This document shows positions 46,910-56,603 of a stretch of 64,000 bases of DNA, piece after piece; position 1 is the stretch's first letter, and each line of letters begins with the position of its first letter. The stretch is from assembly GCA_023421675.1 (NCBI GenBank), contig JAEZTC010000006.1:62001-126000 (forward strand). Direction: 5' to 3'. The notes under the pieces are model-generated. The model worked only from the letters and a program-made list of their open reading frames with translations, was not told the origin of the DNA and did not search any database. A program made the translations under genes and the position numbers. The stretch comes from Bacillota bacterium. Its GTDB lineage: Bacteria; Bacillota; Clostridia; Acetivibrionales; JANLFN01.

Positions 46910-47701
46910 ATGATAACAAAAAACAATATCCAATTTTATGAGTTTGAAGGCTTTGATGGTTTTCAGGCAGTCAGAGGTTCAAATGTAAATAATAATTTTC
47001 CCTGCCATATTCATAGAAAAGCTTGTATTGGAACATTGGAAAGCGGTAGAGCTATATTTTCTGTTAGGGGTAAGGAATACATTATAAATAAAGGTGATAC
47101 TTATTTTATAGATTCGAATGAGCCTCATTCCATGAAATCAATCGATGAGAATGGATTCAGTTATATTGTATTGTGCTTTGAAAGTTTAAGTAACTTTTAT
47201 AATGAGGATATAAAGTTTAATGAATCGGTTGTAAAGGATTATTCATTAGGTAACAAGTTGACAGAGGCCTTTTCATGTATCATAAAGAGCGACTTATCAA
47301 TTGAAAGGGAATGTATTCTCTTTGATATATTGGAATATATTTTGCCATACTGTACTTTTAATACTGGTATAAAGCTTATTGATATAGGTATTAATAAGGC
47401 GTGTGATTTTATAAATGACAATTTGACAAGGAAAATAAATCTTTCTGATTTGGCAGCTGCAGCTAACATGAGCAAATTTCATTTTGTTAGACTATTTCAG
47501 AAAAAGATAGGAATAACTCCTTATGATTATTTACTTCAAGCCAGGATTAAACTCTCAAAGGATATGCTTTTAAAGGATAGCTCAATAACAGATGTGGCTC
47601 TGGAACTGGGATTTACAGACCAAAGCCACTTTACTAAGCTTTTTAAAAAATTTACAGGTATTACACCCGCTGAATATTTAAAAAATAATATAACTATGTA
47701 A
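46910..47701 (+). CDS. AraC family regulator with cupin sensor domain
   Basis: A 263-residue regulator. Residues 1-100 form a cupin-like sensor (FPCHIHRKACIGTLESGRAIF, then DSNEPHSM). Residues 165-260 carry two helix-turn-helix motifs: LSDLAAAANMSKFHFVRLFQ and the closing DVALELGFTDQSHFTKLFKK with TGITPAEYL. The neighbouring convergent cupin gene ends 6 bases from its stop and may be related in function. Confidence 0.92.
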   Translation: MITKNNIQFYEFEGFDGFQAVRGSNVNNNFPCHIHRKACIGTLESGRAIFSVRGKEYIINKGDTYFIDSNEPHSMKSIDENGFSYIVLCFESLSNFYNEDIKFNESVVKDYSLGNKLTEAFSCIIKSDLSIERECILFDILEYILPYCTFNTGIKLIDIGINKACDFINDNLTRKINLSDLAAAANMSKFHFVRLFQKKIGITPYDYLLQARIKLSKDMLLKDSSITDVALELGFTDQSHFTKLFKKFTGITPAEYLKNNITM

Positions 47702-47707
47702 ATATAT

Positions 47708-48100
47708 TTATAAAAGGGCGGGGCTGAACTTCGCAAGTATAAATAAGCCTTCTTCATCAGCCAAAACCTTATGATTTATATCTGCGGGAATAAGAGCAAT
47801 ACTTCCTGCTGCATATGGGATTTCTCTATCTTGAATGTAGCAGAGACCTTTTCCTTGGATTACTTCATGAACTTCAAGCTTTGATTCGTGTATATGATTG
47901 TCAATTGAGCAATTTGATTCAATTTTAACAAGATGACAACTTAGTGTTCCATTGGTCTGTAAACCAGTTATAAGATGCTTGAGATATACCCCTTTAAAAG
48001 TAGGGTGGCTGTTCCATGCCAGCTCACTTGTAATAATATCCTTGTCAATATGACTTACCATACCAGACTCAAATTTTTCTAAAATAGCTTCTTTCATCAT
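47708..48100 (-). CDS. cupin domain protein
   Basis: A 130-residue single-domain cupin. Metal-ligand motifs are seen in IDNHIHESKLEVHEVI (two histidines and a glutamate) and in AGSIALIPADINHKV (a further histidine). Members bind small ligands or catalyse isomerisation or dioxygenation. AGGAGG lies upstream on the minus strand. It is convergent with the AraC gene. Confidence 0.85.
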   Translation of the reverse strand: MMKEAILEKFESGMVSHIDKDIITSELAWNSHPTFKGVYLKHLITGLQTNGTLSCHLVKIESNCSIDNHIHESKLEVHEVIQGKGLCYIQDREIPYAAGSIALIPADINHKVLADEEGLFILAKFSPALL

Positions 48101-48207
48101 ATTCTACCTCCTATTTGTGTATTACTTTAGATTGTAAACACAATCAGGCTATTTTTATTGTAGAATATTGCTTTTTTAAATAAACAGATTTCCTAACAAG
48201 CTAATAA

Positions 48208-49086
48208 TTAATTTTCAGGTGGATATAGGATAATCCTGCCTTCTTCCAATTCAACCCTTATCTTGTTTTTACTGCCCATTCCTATAGATTCCAGATATTC
48301 TTTTGGTATTTGCAAACGGCCTGCCTTATCCATTACTGCGAGTTCAACATGTGTCTCCCCTTCAACAGCAGCCCCTGATTCCAATTCAGCAAGTTCTTCA
48401 GTATAACTCTTTTTACGTAGAATTTCACTGCTTGTCTTACCATCCCTTATAGCTACAACACGGTCTACCTGTTTTGCCATTTTACGGTCATGTGTAACTA
48501 TTACAATGGTTAATCCAAGAGTTTTGTTAAGTTCTTTTAAAATACTGAGGATATGATCCGCTGTTTTGGTATCAACTGCACCAGTAGGCTCATCGGCAAG
48601 AAGCAGCTTCGGATTGTTTGCCAAGGCTATTGCAATAGCAACCCTTTGCTGCTCTCCGCCTGACAGCTGACTTAATTTGCTGTTCTTCCTGTGACCCATT
48701 TCCACCATATCCAATAACTCCTGTGCTCTGTTCTTTTTCGACTTACCGGATAAAAGCATTGGGATTTCTATATTTTCAATAGCAGTAAGGTATGGAATCA
48801 GGTTTCTGGCATTATTCTGCCATACAAAACCTACTGTTTCACGTTTATACTTTATTATATCTTTATTGCTCATACTCAAAAGGTTTGTATTATTTACAGA
48901 AACCCTTCCTGTTGTCGGCCTATCTAAGCCTCCGAGAATATTTAAAAGGGTTGATTTTCCACTTCCGCTGTTACCGATAATGACCATTAACTCTCCATCT
49001 TCAACAGTCAGATCCAGCCCCTGAAGAGCAACTACTTCAATGTCTGAAGTTTTATATATTTTGACCAGATCTTCACAGATGATCAT
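48208..49086 (-). CDS. ABC transporter ATP-binding protein with C-terminal AbrB-like domain
   Basis: A 292-residue LolD/MacB-type ATPase with Walker A GNSGSGKST, LSGGEQQRV and LLLADEPTGAVD in its first 225 residues. The last 41 residues, beginning MDKAGRLQIPKEYLESIGMG and ending IILYPPEN, fit a SpoVT/AbrB swapped-hairpin domain, which normally binds DNA or pairs with toxins. This tail is unusual in an ATPase. The start is placed at 49086 with AAAGGAG upstream; the frame is open to 49152. It is the last gene of a four-gene export operon. Confidence 0.92.
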   Translation of the reverse strand: MIICEDLVKIYKTSDIEVVALQGLDLTVEDGELMVIIGNSGSGKSTLLNILGGLDRPTTGRVSVNNTNLLSMSNKDIIKYKRETVGFVWQNNARNLIPYLTAIENIEIPMLLSGKSKKNRAQELLDMVEMGHRKNSKLSQLSGGEQQRVAIAIALANNPKLLLADEPTGAVDTKTADHILSILKELNKTLGLTIVIVTHDRKMAKQVDRVVAIRDGKTSSEILRKKSYTEELAELESGAAVEGETHVELAVMDKAGRLQIPKEYLESIGMGSKNKIRVELEEGRIILYPPEN

Positions 49087-49109
49087 TTTCAAAACTCCTT
49101 TAAATTTTA

Positions 49110-49787
49110 TTATTCGTTGACTATTTGTCCATCCTGTAAAGAATACACGCAATCAGCCAGTTCTATAATATTAGGGTCATGCGAAGACATGACAACTGTT
49201 ATTCCATCATTTGCAACAAGATCCTTAAATACCTTCATTATCTGAAGTCCCATGTGAGAATCCAGTTCAGCTGTGGGCTCATCAGCGAATATTACTTTAG
49301 GCTTGTGAGCAATGGCACGTGCAATAGCGACTCTTTGCTGTTCTCCACCTGAAAGTTCCTGAACCATGTGCTTCATTCGCTTATCCAGACCGACAAAAGT
49401 AAGACATTCCTTTGCCCTTTTAAGTCTTTGTTTTGGTTCATAACCGGCAACTCTAAGACCAAACTCAACATTTTCAAATGCAGTCATAAGAGAAATCAGG
49501 GATAATGCCTGAAAAACAAATCCCATGTTATTTTTTCTCAGTTGATCTCTTTCGCGGTCGGATAATAAAACAATATCACTGCTTTTAAAGTAGATTTCAC
49601 CGGTATCAGGCCTATCCAAGGCTCCAAGAAGGTTTATCAAAGTAGTTTTACCTGAGCCTGATCGACCTTTAAGAACAGTAAGGGTACCCGACATTATTTC
49701 CAGACTAATGTCATTTAATACATGAATTGTTTCCGATCCTGATTTGAAAAATCTATTAACATTTTTTGTTTTGATTATTGCATCCAT
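49110..49787 (-). CDS. ABC transporter ATP-binding protein
   Basis: A 225-residue LolD/MacB-type ATPase. Walker A GRSGSGKTT, signature LSGGEQQRV and Walker B VIFADEPTAELD are intact. It begins two bases after the stop of the large permease gene. The operon thus has two different ATPases for one FtsX-type permease, which suggests a heterodimeric motor. Confidence 0.94.
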   Translation of the reverse strand: MDAIIKTKNVNRFFKSGSETIHVLNDISLEIMSGTLTVLKGRSGSGKTTLINLLGALDRPDTGEIYFKSSDIVLLSDRERDQLRKNNMGFVFQALSLISLMTAFENVEFGLRVAGYEPKQRLKRAKECLTFVGLDKRMKHMVQELSGGEQQRVAIARAIAHKPKVIFADEPTAELDSHMGLQIMKVFKDLVANDGITVVMSSHDPNIIELADCVYSLQDGQIVNE

Positions 49788-49789
49788 TT

Positions 49790-52681
49790 TTAGTCCTCCC
49801 CAAGCTTTATTGCCTGATTTACTTTCAGTCGTGATAATATAAACCCCAAAACCGCAAGACAGACTGATAACATAATGCCTACTAATATATAAATTTTGAG
49901 TCTGTCTCCCGGGTAGCTTACAACTCTGAAAGGAGGAACCTGCGAATATGCATCAAAGGATATCTCGAAGAAATGTACAAAAATCCTGCTTGTAACTATT
50001 CCAATAAAGATTCCTGCTATTATTGCGGCTGCAGAAGTAGCTATCTGTTCGAAGGTAATCATACTTATCAACTGCCTTGTTGATAATCCCATGGCTCTGA
50101 AAATGCCGAACTGCAAAGTCCTTGATTTTATGGACAGGATCCAGTATATAAGGAACCCAAGGAAGCATATGAAACCGCTTATCACAAAACTTAGTGTCAA
50201 TGCACCGTTAAAGGCAAGTTGGAAGGGATCGTTTTTCCTTTCGATAAGTTGCTGCTTTGTATTTTCAACATAAGTTATCACAAGATTGTTTTTCTTTATA
50301 CTATCATATACCTGTGTGCTGTTTGCATCAGGTTTAAGTTTAAGCCATACATTATAAGGTTTTATTGATAAATGATCCTGTATATATTGGAGGTTGGTCA
50401 CAACCAACATAGGATCATTGTCATATGTCAAACTAGCATTCTTGTTTGGATTCCATGAAGGCCAGTAGTTTATTATTCCATACACTGTAAAGGTGCCCGT
50501 CTGTGAATCTTCCTCTGATAACCTAATTCGTAGAGTATCACCGGTTTTTATACCATAGGTCTGGCTTAACGAACTTGAAATAAGGCAAGCACTTGGTTCT
50601 GAATTAAGCAGGTTAAGATAGTTGTTAATATGGCTTGGCAGAAGGCCGGTCCTGAACCATGCAGTTTTGGAAAATTCATAAGGATCAATGGCCATTAAGC
50701 TGGAATCATTTATATTTTTGTCGGTGGCATTTATATAAACATTCTCATTATAAAGTACCCTTGTTGCACTTTCAACACCTGATAGCTGAGTATAAATTGT
50801 AAAGTGAGGTTCATAAATAACCTGATGCTTCTCTTTACCTCTTTCCCATACAGGAGTAATTACCATATCACTACCGTTCTTATATTTTATTTTTTCCTCT
50901 TCGTTCAGGTTTATAGTTCTAGCAGATACAGCACTGAATATACCTATTGATAGGGTCATTACCAGGAAAATCATGAGGAAATGATATGTTCTCATAGAAC
51001 GTCCTATCTGAAGCAAAGATGCATAAAGTGAAGGCGTCCATACCTTTTTCCCAATCCAATATATCAGTTTAATAATATATGGATAAAACCTAAGCAAAAA
51101 CAGCTGCAGGCCGATAATGAACAGAACAGGAACAAGGAAAAGGAGGGGGTCTATTGATAATTCATTTGAAGATATACCTGTAGCCTTCATTATCTTCTGA
51201 CGTTCTGTAAAGGAATAATAGCCATACCCTGAAAGAAGCAGCAGGATAATATCTATAAATAGTTTTTCCCACAAAGAAAATCTGGCTTTTCGAGCCATTC
51301 CCTGCTTCAGATTGACTATGGTTGTCTTGCTTGCGATATATGCCGGAACTATTAAGGCTAATATAGATAGAAGTATTGTTACCCCTGCATAAAGGAAAAC
51401 AGTCTTGTTTATTACTATGGGTAAGGCTTTCCTGCTGGTAAACTCAAGAAAACCACCTGATGCACCTACTACAGAAGTCAGCAGATACCCAAGCATAGGA
51501 CCAATAATAAGCGCAATTACTCCAATTATTAAACCTTCAATAAGATATATAATCACAATTTGATAACGTTTTGCTCCTCTGCTGGAAAGAAGTGAAATCT
51601 CATTTTTTTCGCGCGTAATTATGAGCTTTGATACCATAAATAAATACAGAAAAAGCATTATTGTAATTGGGACATAAAGTGAAAATAGCATTTGTGTAAG
51701 CTTTTTACTTTTTTCCAGATAAGAATAAATCAAGGATGTACATGGTGCCTCTACTTTGCTCGTACTGCTGAAAGAGAGGTCTCTTACATTTTTTTCAAGT
51801 GTGGCGCTGCCGGATGTAAAATTTGATAGCTCGCCTGTCTTAAAAGCATGATAATCAAATGCAAAAAGCCATTGAGTGCTTCGTAACATGGTGGGCTGCT
51901 TCTCAATGAAGTCCTTCTTCATTAACTGTTCATCAATTATAAAGCAGTCATCAAAAGAATCCGATGTATTAAATCCCCAGTACAAATCCTTTGTTGATTT
52001 TTCGGTAAATACTCCGACAGGTCTGACTTTTACTGGATCCCGTTTACTTTTTTCTCTTGGATCATTTAGGGTGATTTCACTTCCCAGTAAAAGGTTGAGC
52101 TTATTTAAGGCAGCTTCAGAAACAAGAACTTCGTATACACCGTCGCTGGGAGTTTTTGAAGGCAACTTGCCGTCTAGCAGTTTAATGTGTTTTTCGATAT
52201 CGCTGACAGATACCATTTTTGCGAAAGTTTCCCTTCTGCCTTTGCTATTTTGTACTGAAATTATTCTGTTATCTGTAGAATAAATCTTTAGCTTGGACAA
52301 TACCGGTAGCCCAATAAGATTTTCAACGTTATTGGATACATAATTGTCTACTTCTAAAAATGATTTTAAGCGTTTGTTATAAAAATCAATTACTTCGTTA
52401 TCCTTATATATATTTTCATCTTTCTCATCAAGTCCTTTCATTGTATTTATTATAGCAGAATCTTCTTTTTGGCTGAGAGTTAAAATATAATTTCCGGGAA
52501 ACTTTTGTTCCTTGTTTTGGTAATTCTCCATTTCTTTAATCAAAGATTTCTGCAGTACTGCTTGAGTGTAAAGAGGTATACTTGATATAAGGCCTACAGC
52601 GACTATTATTCCTAATGTAAGGCAAGCCACCAAAGCTTTGTTTTTTAACATCTTTCTTAATATCATTTTTATCATAGCCAT
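49790..52681 (-). CDS. FtsX-like ABC permease
   Basis: A 963-residue membrane protein with an N-terminal anchor helix, a large extracellular domain (about residues 40-330), three membrane helices near 335-445, further helices near 480-580, a second extracellular domain and three closing helices ending near residue 950. The plan is that of tandem MacB/LolC-type permeases, which move peptides, lipids or antibiotics outward. SLLSSRGAKRYQI and GIFRAMGLSTRQLISMITFE are conserved coupling segments. The start is ATG 52681 with GAGG upstream. Confidence 0.9.
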   Translation of the reverse strand: MAMIKMILRKMLKNKALVACLTLGIIVAVGLISSIPLYTQAVLQKSLIKEMENYQNKEQKFPGNYILTLSQKEDSAIINTMKGLDEKDENIYKDNEVIDFYNKRLKSFLEVDNYVSNNVENLIGLPVLSKLKIYSTDNRIISVQNSKGRRETFAKMVSVSDIEKHIKLLDGKLPSKTPSDGVYEVLVSEAALNKLNLLLGSEITLNDPREKSKRDPVKVRPVGVFTEKSTKDLYWGFNTSDSFDDCFIIDEQLMKKDFIEKQPTMLRSTQWLFAFDYHAFKTGELSNFTSGSATLEKNVRDLSFSSTSKVEAPCTSLIYSYLEKSKKLTQMLFSLYVPITIMLFLYLFMVSKLIITREKNEISLLSSRGAKRYQIVIIYLIEGLIIGVIALIIGPMLGYLLTSVVGASGGFLEFTSRKALPIVINKTVFLYAGVTILLSILALIVPAYIASKTTIVNLKQGMARKARFSLWEKLFIDIILLLLSGYGYYSFTERQKIMKATGISSNELSIDPLLFLVPVLFIIGLQLFLLRFYPYIIKLIYWIGKKVWTPSLYASLLQIGRSMRTYHFLMIFLVMTLSIGIFSAVSARTINLNEEEKIKYKNGSDMVITPVWERGKEKHQVIYEPHFTIYTQLSGVESATRVLYNENVYINATDKNINDSSLMAIDPYEFSKTAWFRTGLLPSHINNYLNLLNSEPSACLISSSLSQTYGIKTGDTLRIRLSEEDSQTGTFTVYGIINYWPSWNPNKNASLTYDNDPMLVVTNLQYIQDHLSIKPYNVWLKLKPDANSTQVYDSIKKNNLVITYVENTKQQLIERKNDPFQLAFNGALTLSFVISGFICFLGFLIYWILSIKSRTLQFGIFRAMGLSTRQLISMITFEQIATSAAAIIAGIFIGIVTSRIFVHFFEISFDAYSQVPPFRVVSYPGDRLKIYILVGIMLSVCLAVLGFILSRLKVNQAIKLGED

Positions 52682-52694
52682 TTGAATATCCTCT

Positions 52695-53771
52695 TTATTT
52701 CAAGATTACTGAAGCACCTTCACTCAGACCATTAACAATTTCAACTTCCACTTCATTTTTAATACCTGTTTCAACATTTACCTGCTTTTTAGACTCTCCA
52801 TCCAGTACCTGAACTGTATTTGAACCCATATAGTCTCTAATAGCATTTAGTGGTATAACTATTACATTACTTTTTTTCTGTAAGTCAATAACAAATTCAA
52901 CTGAGTCACCAATAGTTGCATCCTGGTTCAAATTATTTACGTTTATAAGTAATGAATCTTTTTGTTTTTCTGTTGCATTTTTAGGTATATTATCAGGTGC
53001 AAGGGCAACCACCCCCTGATATTCCTTTCCCTTATATGTCACCTTTACGTCAGACATGCCTGTCCTTATATCCTGTAAAGATGTATCATCGGCAGATTTA
53101 TAATAGATTTGAAGATCCTTTGGATCTGAAACAGTTATGATAGTTTTATATGCTTCGAGCATATCACCTGCTTTAAGGTCTGCAATATAAGTCACAATTC
53201 CATCGAAAGGTGCCTGAATCATTGATTCCTGATATTTTTTTCTTAAATCTTCGAGAGAAATTTTTGCACTGTCCAAATCAATTTGGGTTGTATCAATATT
53301 GAGTTTCATACTCTCCATTTCCTTGGGAGATGGCTGCGCATCAGCCGGAAGTGATTTATATTGGTTGTAGTATTTTTTTTGATTATCCAGCTGAAGCTGG
53401 ATTTTTTGAACTGTTTTTTCCTGAAGCTTCATGCGGATTTCAACATCACCGCTGTCTATTTTAACGAGGAGCTCTCCTTTTTTTACTTTTTGCATCAATT
53501 TTACATTGATAGTATTCAGTCTTTCTCCCGACTGGCTGACAAATAGCTCCTGCTCTTTTGCGGCTTGAAAGTTGCCTACTTCTTTCAGACTTTTTACAAT
53601 ATCCTTACGAACGACCTTATAGAGTTCATATTCGGTTCTTTTTGACTGTACAACAGGCGGAGCCAAGGTCTCTTCTTCTTCAGGCATAAGACCGCAGCTG
53701 GAAAGTAAACCTACTATTAAAGTAATACTGCAAGCTAAAATAAGATATCTTTTTATACTCTTAGTAAACAC
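52695..53771 (-). CDS. membrane fusion protein (HlyD/MacA-like lipoprotein)
   Basis: A 358-residue adaptor with lipobox LLSSC near residue 26. It has the family order: lipoyl half (ELFVSQSGERLNTINVKLMQ), a coiled-coil hairpin (about residues 115-185), the other lipoyl half (IQAPFDGIVTYIADLKAGDM) and beta-barrel domains. In Gram-positive bacteria such adaptors cooperate with MacB-like exporters. It starts with GTG behind AGGAGGG and is the first gene of the operon. Confidence 0.92.
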   Translation of the reverse strand: MFTKSIKRYLILACSITLIVGLLSSCGLMPEEEETLAPPVVQSKRTEYELYKVVRKDIVKSLKEVGNFQAAKEQELFVSQSGERLNTINVKLMQKVKKGELLVKIDSGDVEIRMKLQEKTVQKIQLQLDNQKKYYNQYKSLPADAQPSPKEMESMKLNIDTTQIDLDSAKISLEDLRKKYQESMIQAPFDGIVTYIADLKAGDMLEAYKTIITVSDPKDLQIYYKSADDTSLQDIRTGMSDVKVTYKGKEYQGVVALAPDNIPKNATEKQKDSLLINVNNLNQDATIGDSVEFVIDLQKKSNVIVIPLNAIRDYMGSNTVQVLDGESKKQVNVETGIKNEVEVEIVNGLSEGASVILK

Positions 53772-54017
53772 AAGGGAACACCCTCCTAATATGATTCTAC
53801 TTAAGGGATACTATTAACTTTTTTGAGTTTATCATTAATGTGTTTATACATAAATCAATAAATTTGACTTTATGTAAAAAATATTGACTAATTGAAAAAA
53901 ATGTAAAGTTATAAGGGCATAAAATGAAGTTATAGCAGCTGACAGAAACAAAGGAACAGTTTTATGTAAAGTTAACATATTATATATTATCCACTACATT
54001 TAATGGAGGTTTTTAAT

Positions 54018-54941
54018 ATGTTAACAGCTGCAGAGTATGTTAACCAATCTATAAATACAAACCTTTTTTTTCTAAGGATAGTCAAGGAACATCTGATATT
54101 TGCAGCTGCTGCCCTTACATTAAGGGATGCAAGGTATGTGCCGGTACTGATGCAGGCAAAGAATCAGTTCGAGGAGCTGCTTAACAGGACTGTTTCGCTG
54201 GCAAATGGAATCATATCACCTCAGGCACTGGCAGCTGGGGATATCCTTACGGTATATACCTATAGAGCGGAAATAGCAACACAAAGTTTTACCGGATTGC
54301 CTATAAACATTGAAATAACCAGGAGAGAGGCTGAACTTGCAAACAGTAAAACAACAACACATGCAGCAGCTTTAGAACAGCAGGTAAATATGCTGAACCA
54401 AAATATAATGTCACTGCTTAACACGACAATACAAACTCAGACAATGATGCTGGACAATGTTTTATCTTGCAGAATGTTTGTAGGTGTGTATCCACTGATG
54501 ATGGATCATGTTACCAGGGAAGCGCAGCATTATCTTGAACATCTTCAGACTCTTCAGCGGCGTCAGAGCCTTAAATGGGAACCAAGAACGGCAGCAGAAG
54601 GGGAAGCCTTTTGGAACCGTATAATGGCAGAACACTCGAGTTTTATTAGAGGAATGCTTGACCCTACCGAATCAGATCTAATCGGAACAGCAAATAATTT
54701 TATGGGGCAATTCAATGATTTGACAAGAGCTGCAAGAGAGGCGCTTGATAATCTGCAGCTGGTTCCTCAGGTGACACGCAGCAGTTTGACTGCGACAACA
54801 AATCTAAGGAATTTTAAACAGCAGGGTACTTTAGGAATATTGGAGTGCAGAATACGTTCGATTATACTTCCGCTCTTAAGCGATCATGTTTTAAGGGAAG
54901 CAAACCATTATCTGAAGGAGTTAGGGGAGTTTAAAGTATAA
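54018..54941 (+). CDS. DUF2935 family protein
   Basis: A 307-residue all-helical protein with two ferritin-like halves. The second half begins FWNRIMAEHSSFIRGMLDPT, and each half has recurring His and Glu residues (DHVTREAQHYLEHL and DHVLREANHYLKEL) that may bind a metal. Function is unknown; members are found in spore-forming Clostridia. The start is placed at ATG 54018 with GGAGG 7 bases upstream. Confidence 0.88.
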   Translation: MLTAAEYVNQSINTNLFFLRIVKEHLIFAAAALTLRDARYVPVLMQAKNQFEELLNRTVSLANGIISPQALAAGDILTVYTYRAEIATQSFTGLPINIEITRREAELANSKTTTHAAALEQQVNMLNQNIMSLLNTTIQTQTMMLDNVLSCRMFVGVYPLMMDHVTREAQHYLEHLQTLQRRQSLKWEPRTAAEGEAFWNRIMAEHSSFIRGMLDPTESDLIGTANNFMGQFNDLTRAAREALDNLQLVPQVTRSSLTATTNLRNFKQQGTLGILECRIRSIILPLLSDHVLREANHYLKELGEFKV

Positions 54942-55260
54942 GATTTTAAATGAGATTTGGAAATTACTAAAGGAATTGTTGTTTAAGAATAATCTAAAGC
55001 AGAAGTGGCGTTGATGTTATGTTTATAAATCAAAGCCACTTAATATTTAAAAGAATTGTGTATTCCATCTACTTAACTTTCCATAGGGTTATAATTTTGT
55101 TTATAAGTTTAAAATATTGTTATATAGAATTCCGCAAATAAATATAGGGGTAATAGCTATATAATATGTATAAAAATTAGTCCAAAATGATAACTTTCGT
55201 TTACAGAAAAATACATATTTGATAATATATCTTACAGATATGTGATTGGAAGGTGTTGGT
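54942..55260 (+). other. intergenic region with a stem-loop
   Basis: AAGTGGC (55003-55009) and GCCACTT (55035-55041), with an inner TTGAT/ATCAA, form a stem without a T tract. No gene was recognised in this 319-base stretch. It contains the promoter region of the following lipoprotein gene. Confidence 0.5.
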
Positions 55261-56430
55261 ATGAAACTTATTTTCAGGATATTGCCAATTCTATTAATTA
55301 TGATTATTTTAGCTGGGTGCGGAGATAATAGAAGCTTAAATGATGTTACAATGACAGGAAGTACGGTTTCAACAAAAGCAAATGCTGATAAAGCAGAAGC
55401 CAAACTTGCAAATACCCTGGACAGTTTTTGTCAGGACAATTTCAGTGGTTCTGTTCTTGTTGCGCAGGGTGGGAAAATCCTGTTTAGTAAAAGCTATGGA
55501 ATGGCTGACTACGAAAAGAATATTTCTGTGAATTCTAAAACAACCTTTAATCTCGGAAGGGCATCTATAGAGTTTACTGCAGTAGCAATTATGATGCTTG
55601 AGGAAAAGGGTATGTTAAAAGTGGAAGATAAGATAAAAAAGTATATACCTGATTTCCCTAACGGGGATAGTATTTCAATACATAATCTTTTAACTGATAG
55701 TACCGGAATCCAGGACTATCTTGTCAATGATACAATTAAGCAAAATCAGACTTATTCTGCTCTCGAGCTTATTGACACATTTAAAAACAAGCCGCTTAAC
55801 TTCAGCCCGGGAAGTGAATTTGATCCGAGTTTATCTAACAGGGTTCTCCTTGGATACATAATTGAAAAAGTAACAGGTGAAACATATGATGAATTCATAA
55901 GTAAATCTATTTTTAAACCGCTTAATATGGATAACTCAGGGTATTATAAAGATAATAGTCAGAACGACAATAAAGCAATTGGATATACTACAATAGGAAA
56001 AGACTATAAAAAAGCTAAAGGATATGACCCGTCAGCAATATACCCTGAAGGTAATCTTTATTCTACTGCTGAGGATTTATATAAGTTTGACCAGGCACTA
56101 AATACAGAGGGTTTGATAAAAAAGGAAAGCATAAATAAGATTTTTAAAACGTATATTAATACCCCTGCCTCTTTTGAGGGCTATGGATGGGCCATCTTAA
56201 GTCAAGACAATAATATGGCTTCACTTGCTCAATTAGTTGGAGGGACACAAGGGTATACTACGCGTATAGTTAAGAATTTAAATAAAAAACTAACAATTAT
56301 TGTTCTAAGCAATATACATACAGCAGATTTTAATAATAGAGAGGATATCAACGCCGAAAACACCAGCCGTATTGCAAACATAATAGAAATAATCAATTCA
56401 GCTCTTGATGAGCCAAAAAGTACAAAATAG
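55261..56430 (+). CDS. serine-hydrolase-fold lipoprotein lacking catalytic motifs
   Basis: A 389-residue lipoprotein (lipobox ILAGC) with the class C beta-lactamase / penicillin-binding-protein fold: SGSVLVAQGGKILFSKSYGM, then IHNLLTDSTGI, VLLGYIIEKVTGETYDEF and LYSTAEDLYKFDQAL. The catalytic elements are replaced. The usual G-S-x-x-K reads GRASIEF, the Y-x-N site reads PSLSN, and the H-x-G site reads LVGG. It is probably a pseudoenzyme that binds a cell-wall ligand or a partner. The start is placed at ATG 55261 behind GGAAGG. Confidence 0.88.
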   Translation: MKLIFRILPILLIMIILAGCGDNRSLNDVTMTGSTVSTKANADKAEAKLANTLDSFCQDNFSGSVLVAQGGKILFSKSYGMADYEKNISVNSKTTFNLGRASIEFTAVAIMMLEEKGMLKVEDKIKKYIPDFPNGDSISIHNLLTDSTGIQDYLVNDTIKQNQTYSALELIDTFKNKPLNFSPGSEFDPSLSNRVLLGYIIEKVTGETYDEFISKSIFKPLNMDNSGYYKDNSQNDNKAIGYTTIGKDYKKAKGYDPSAIYPEGNLYSTAEDLYKFDQALNTEGLIKKESINKIFKTYINTPASFEGYGWAILSQDNNMASLAQLVGGTQGYTTRIVKNLNKKLTIIVLSNIHTADFNNREDINAENTSRIANIIEIINSALDEPKSTK

Positions 56431-56603
56431 TTAAAATATAATAGAATTAGTAAACAGAAAACAGGGACAGAAATTATAATAAATTTATATTGAAGTGTGT
56501 AATCTTTGTGGCTTTCGATATAACTGTTTTCTCCTTGCTATTTGAATTTTTTACTTTTAAAATGAAAATGTTATATGTAATTACTTTTCTTTAAGGAATA
56601 ATT

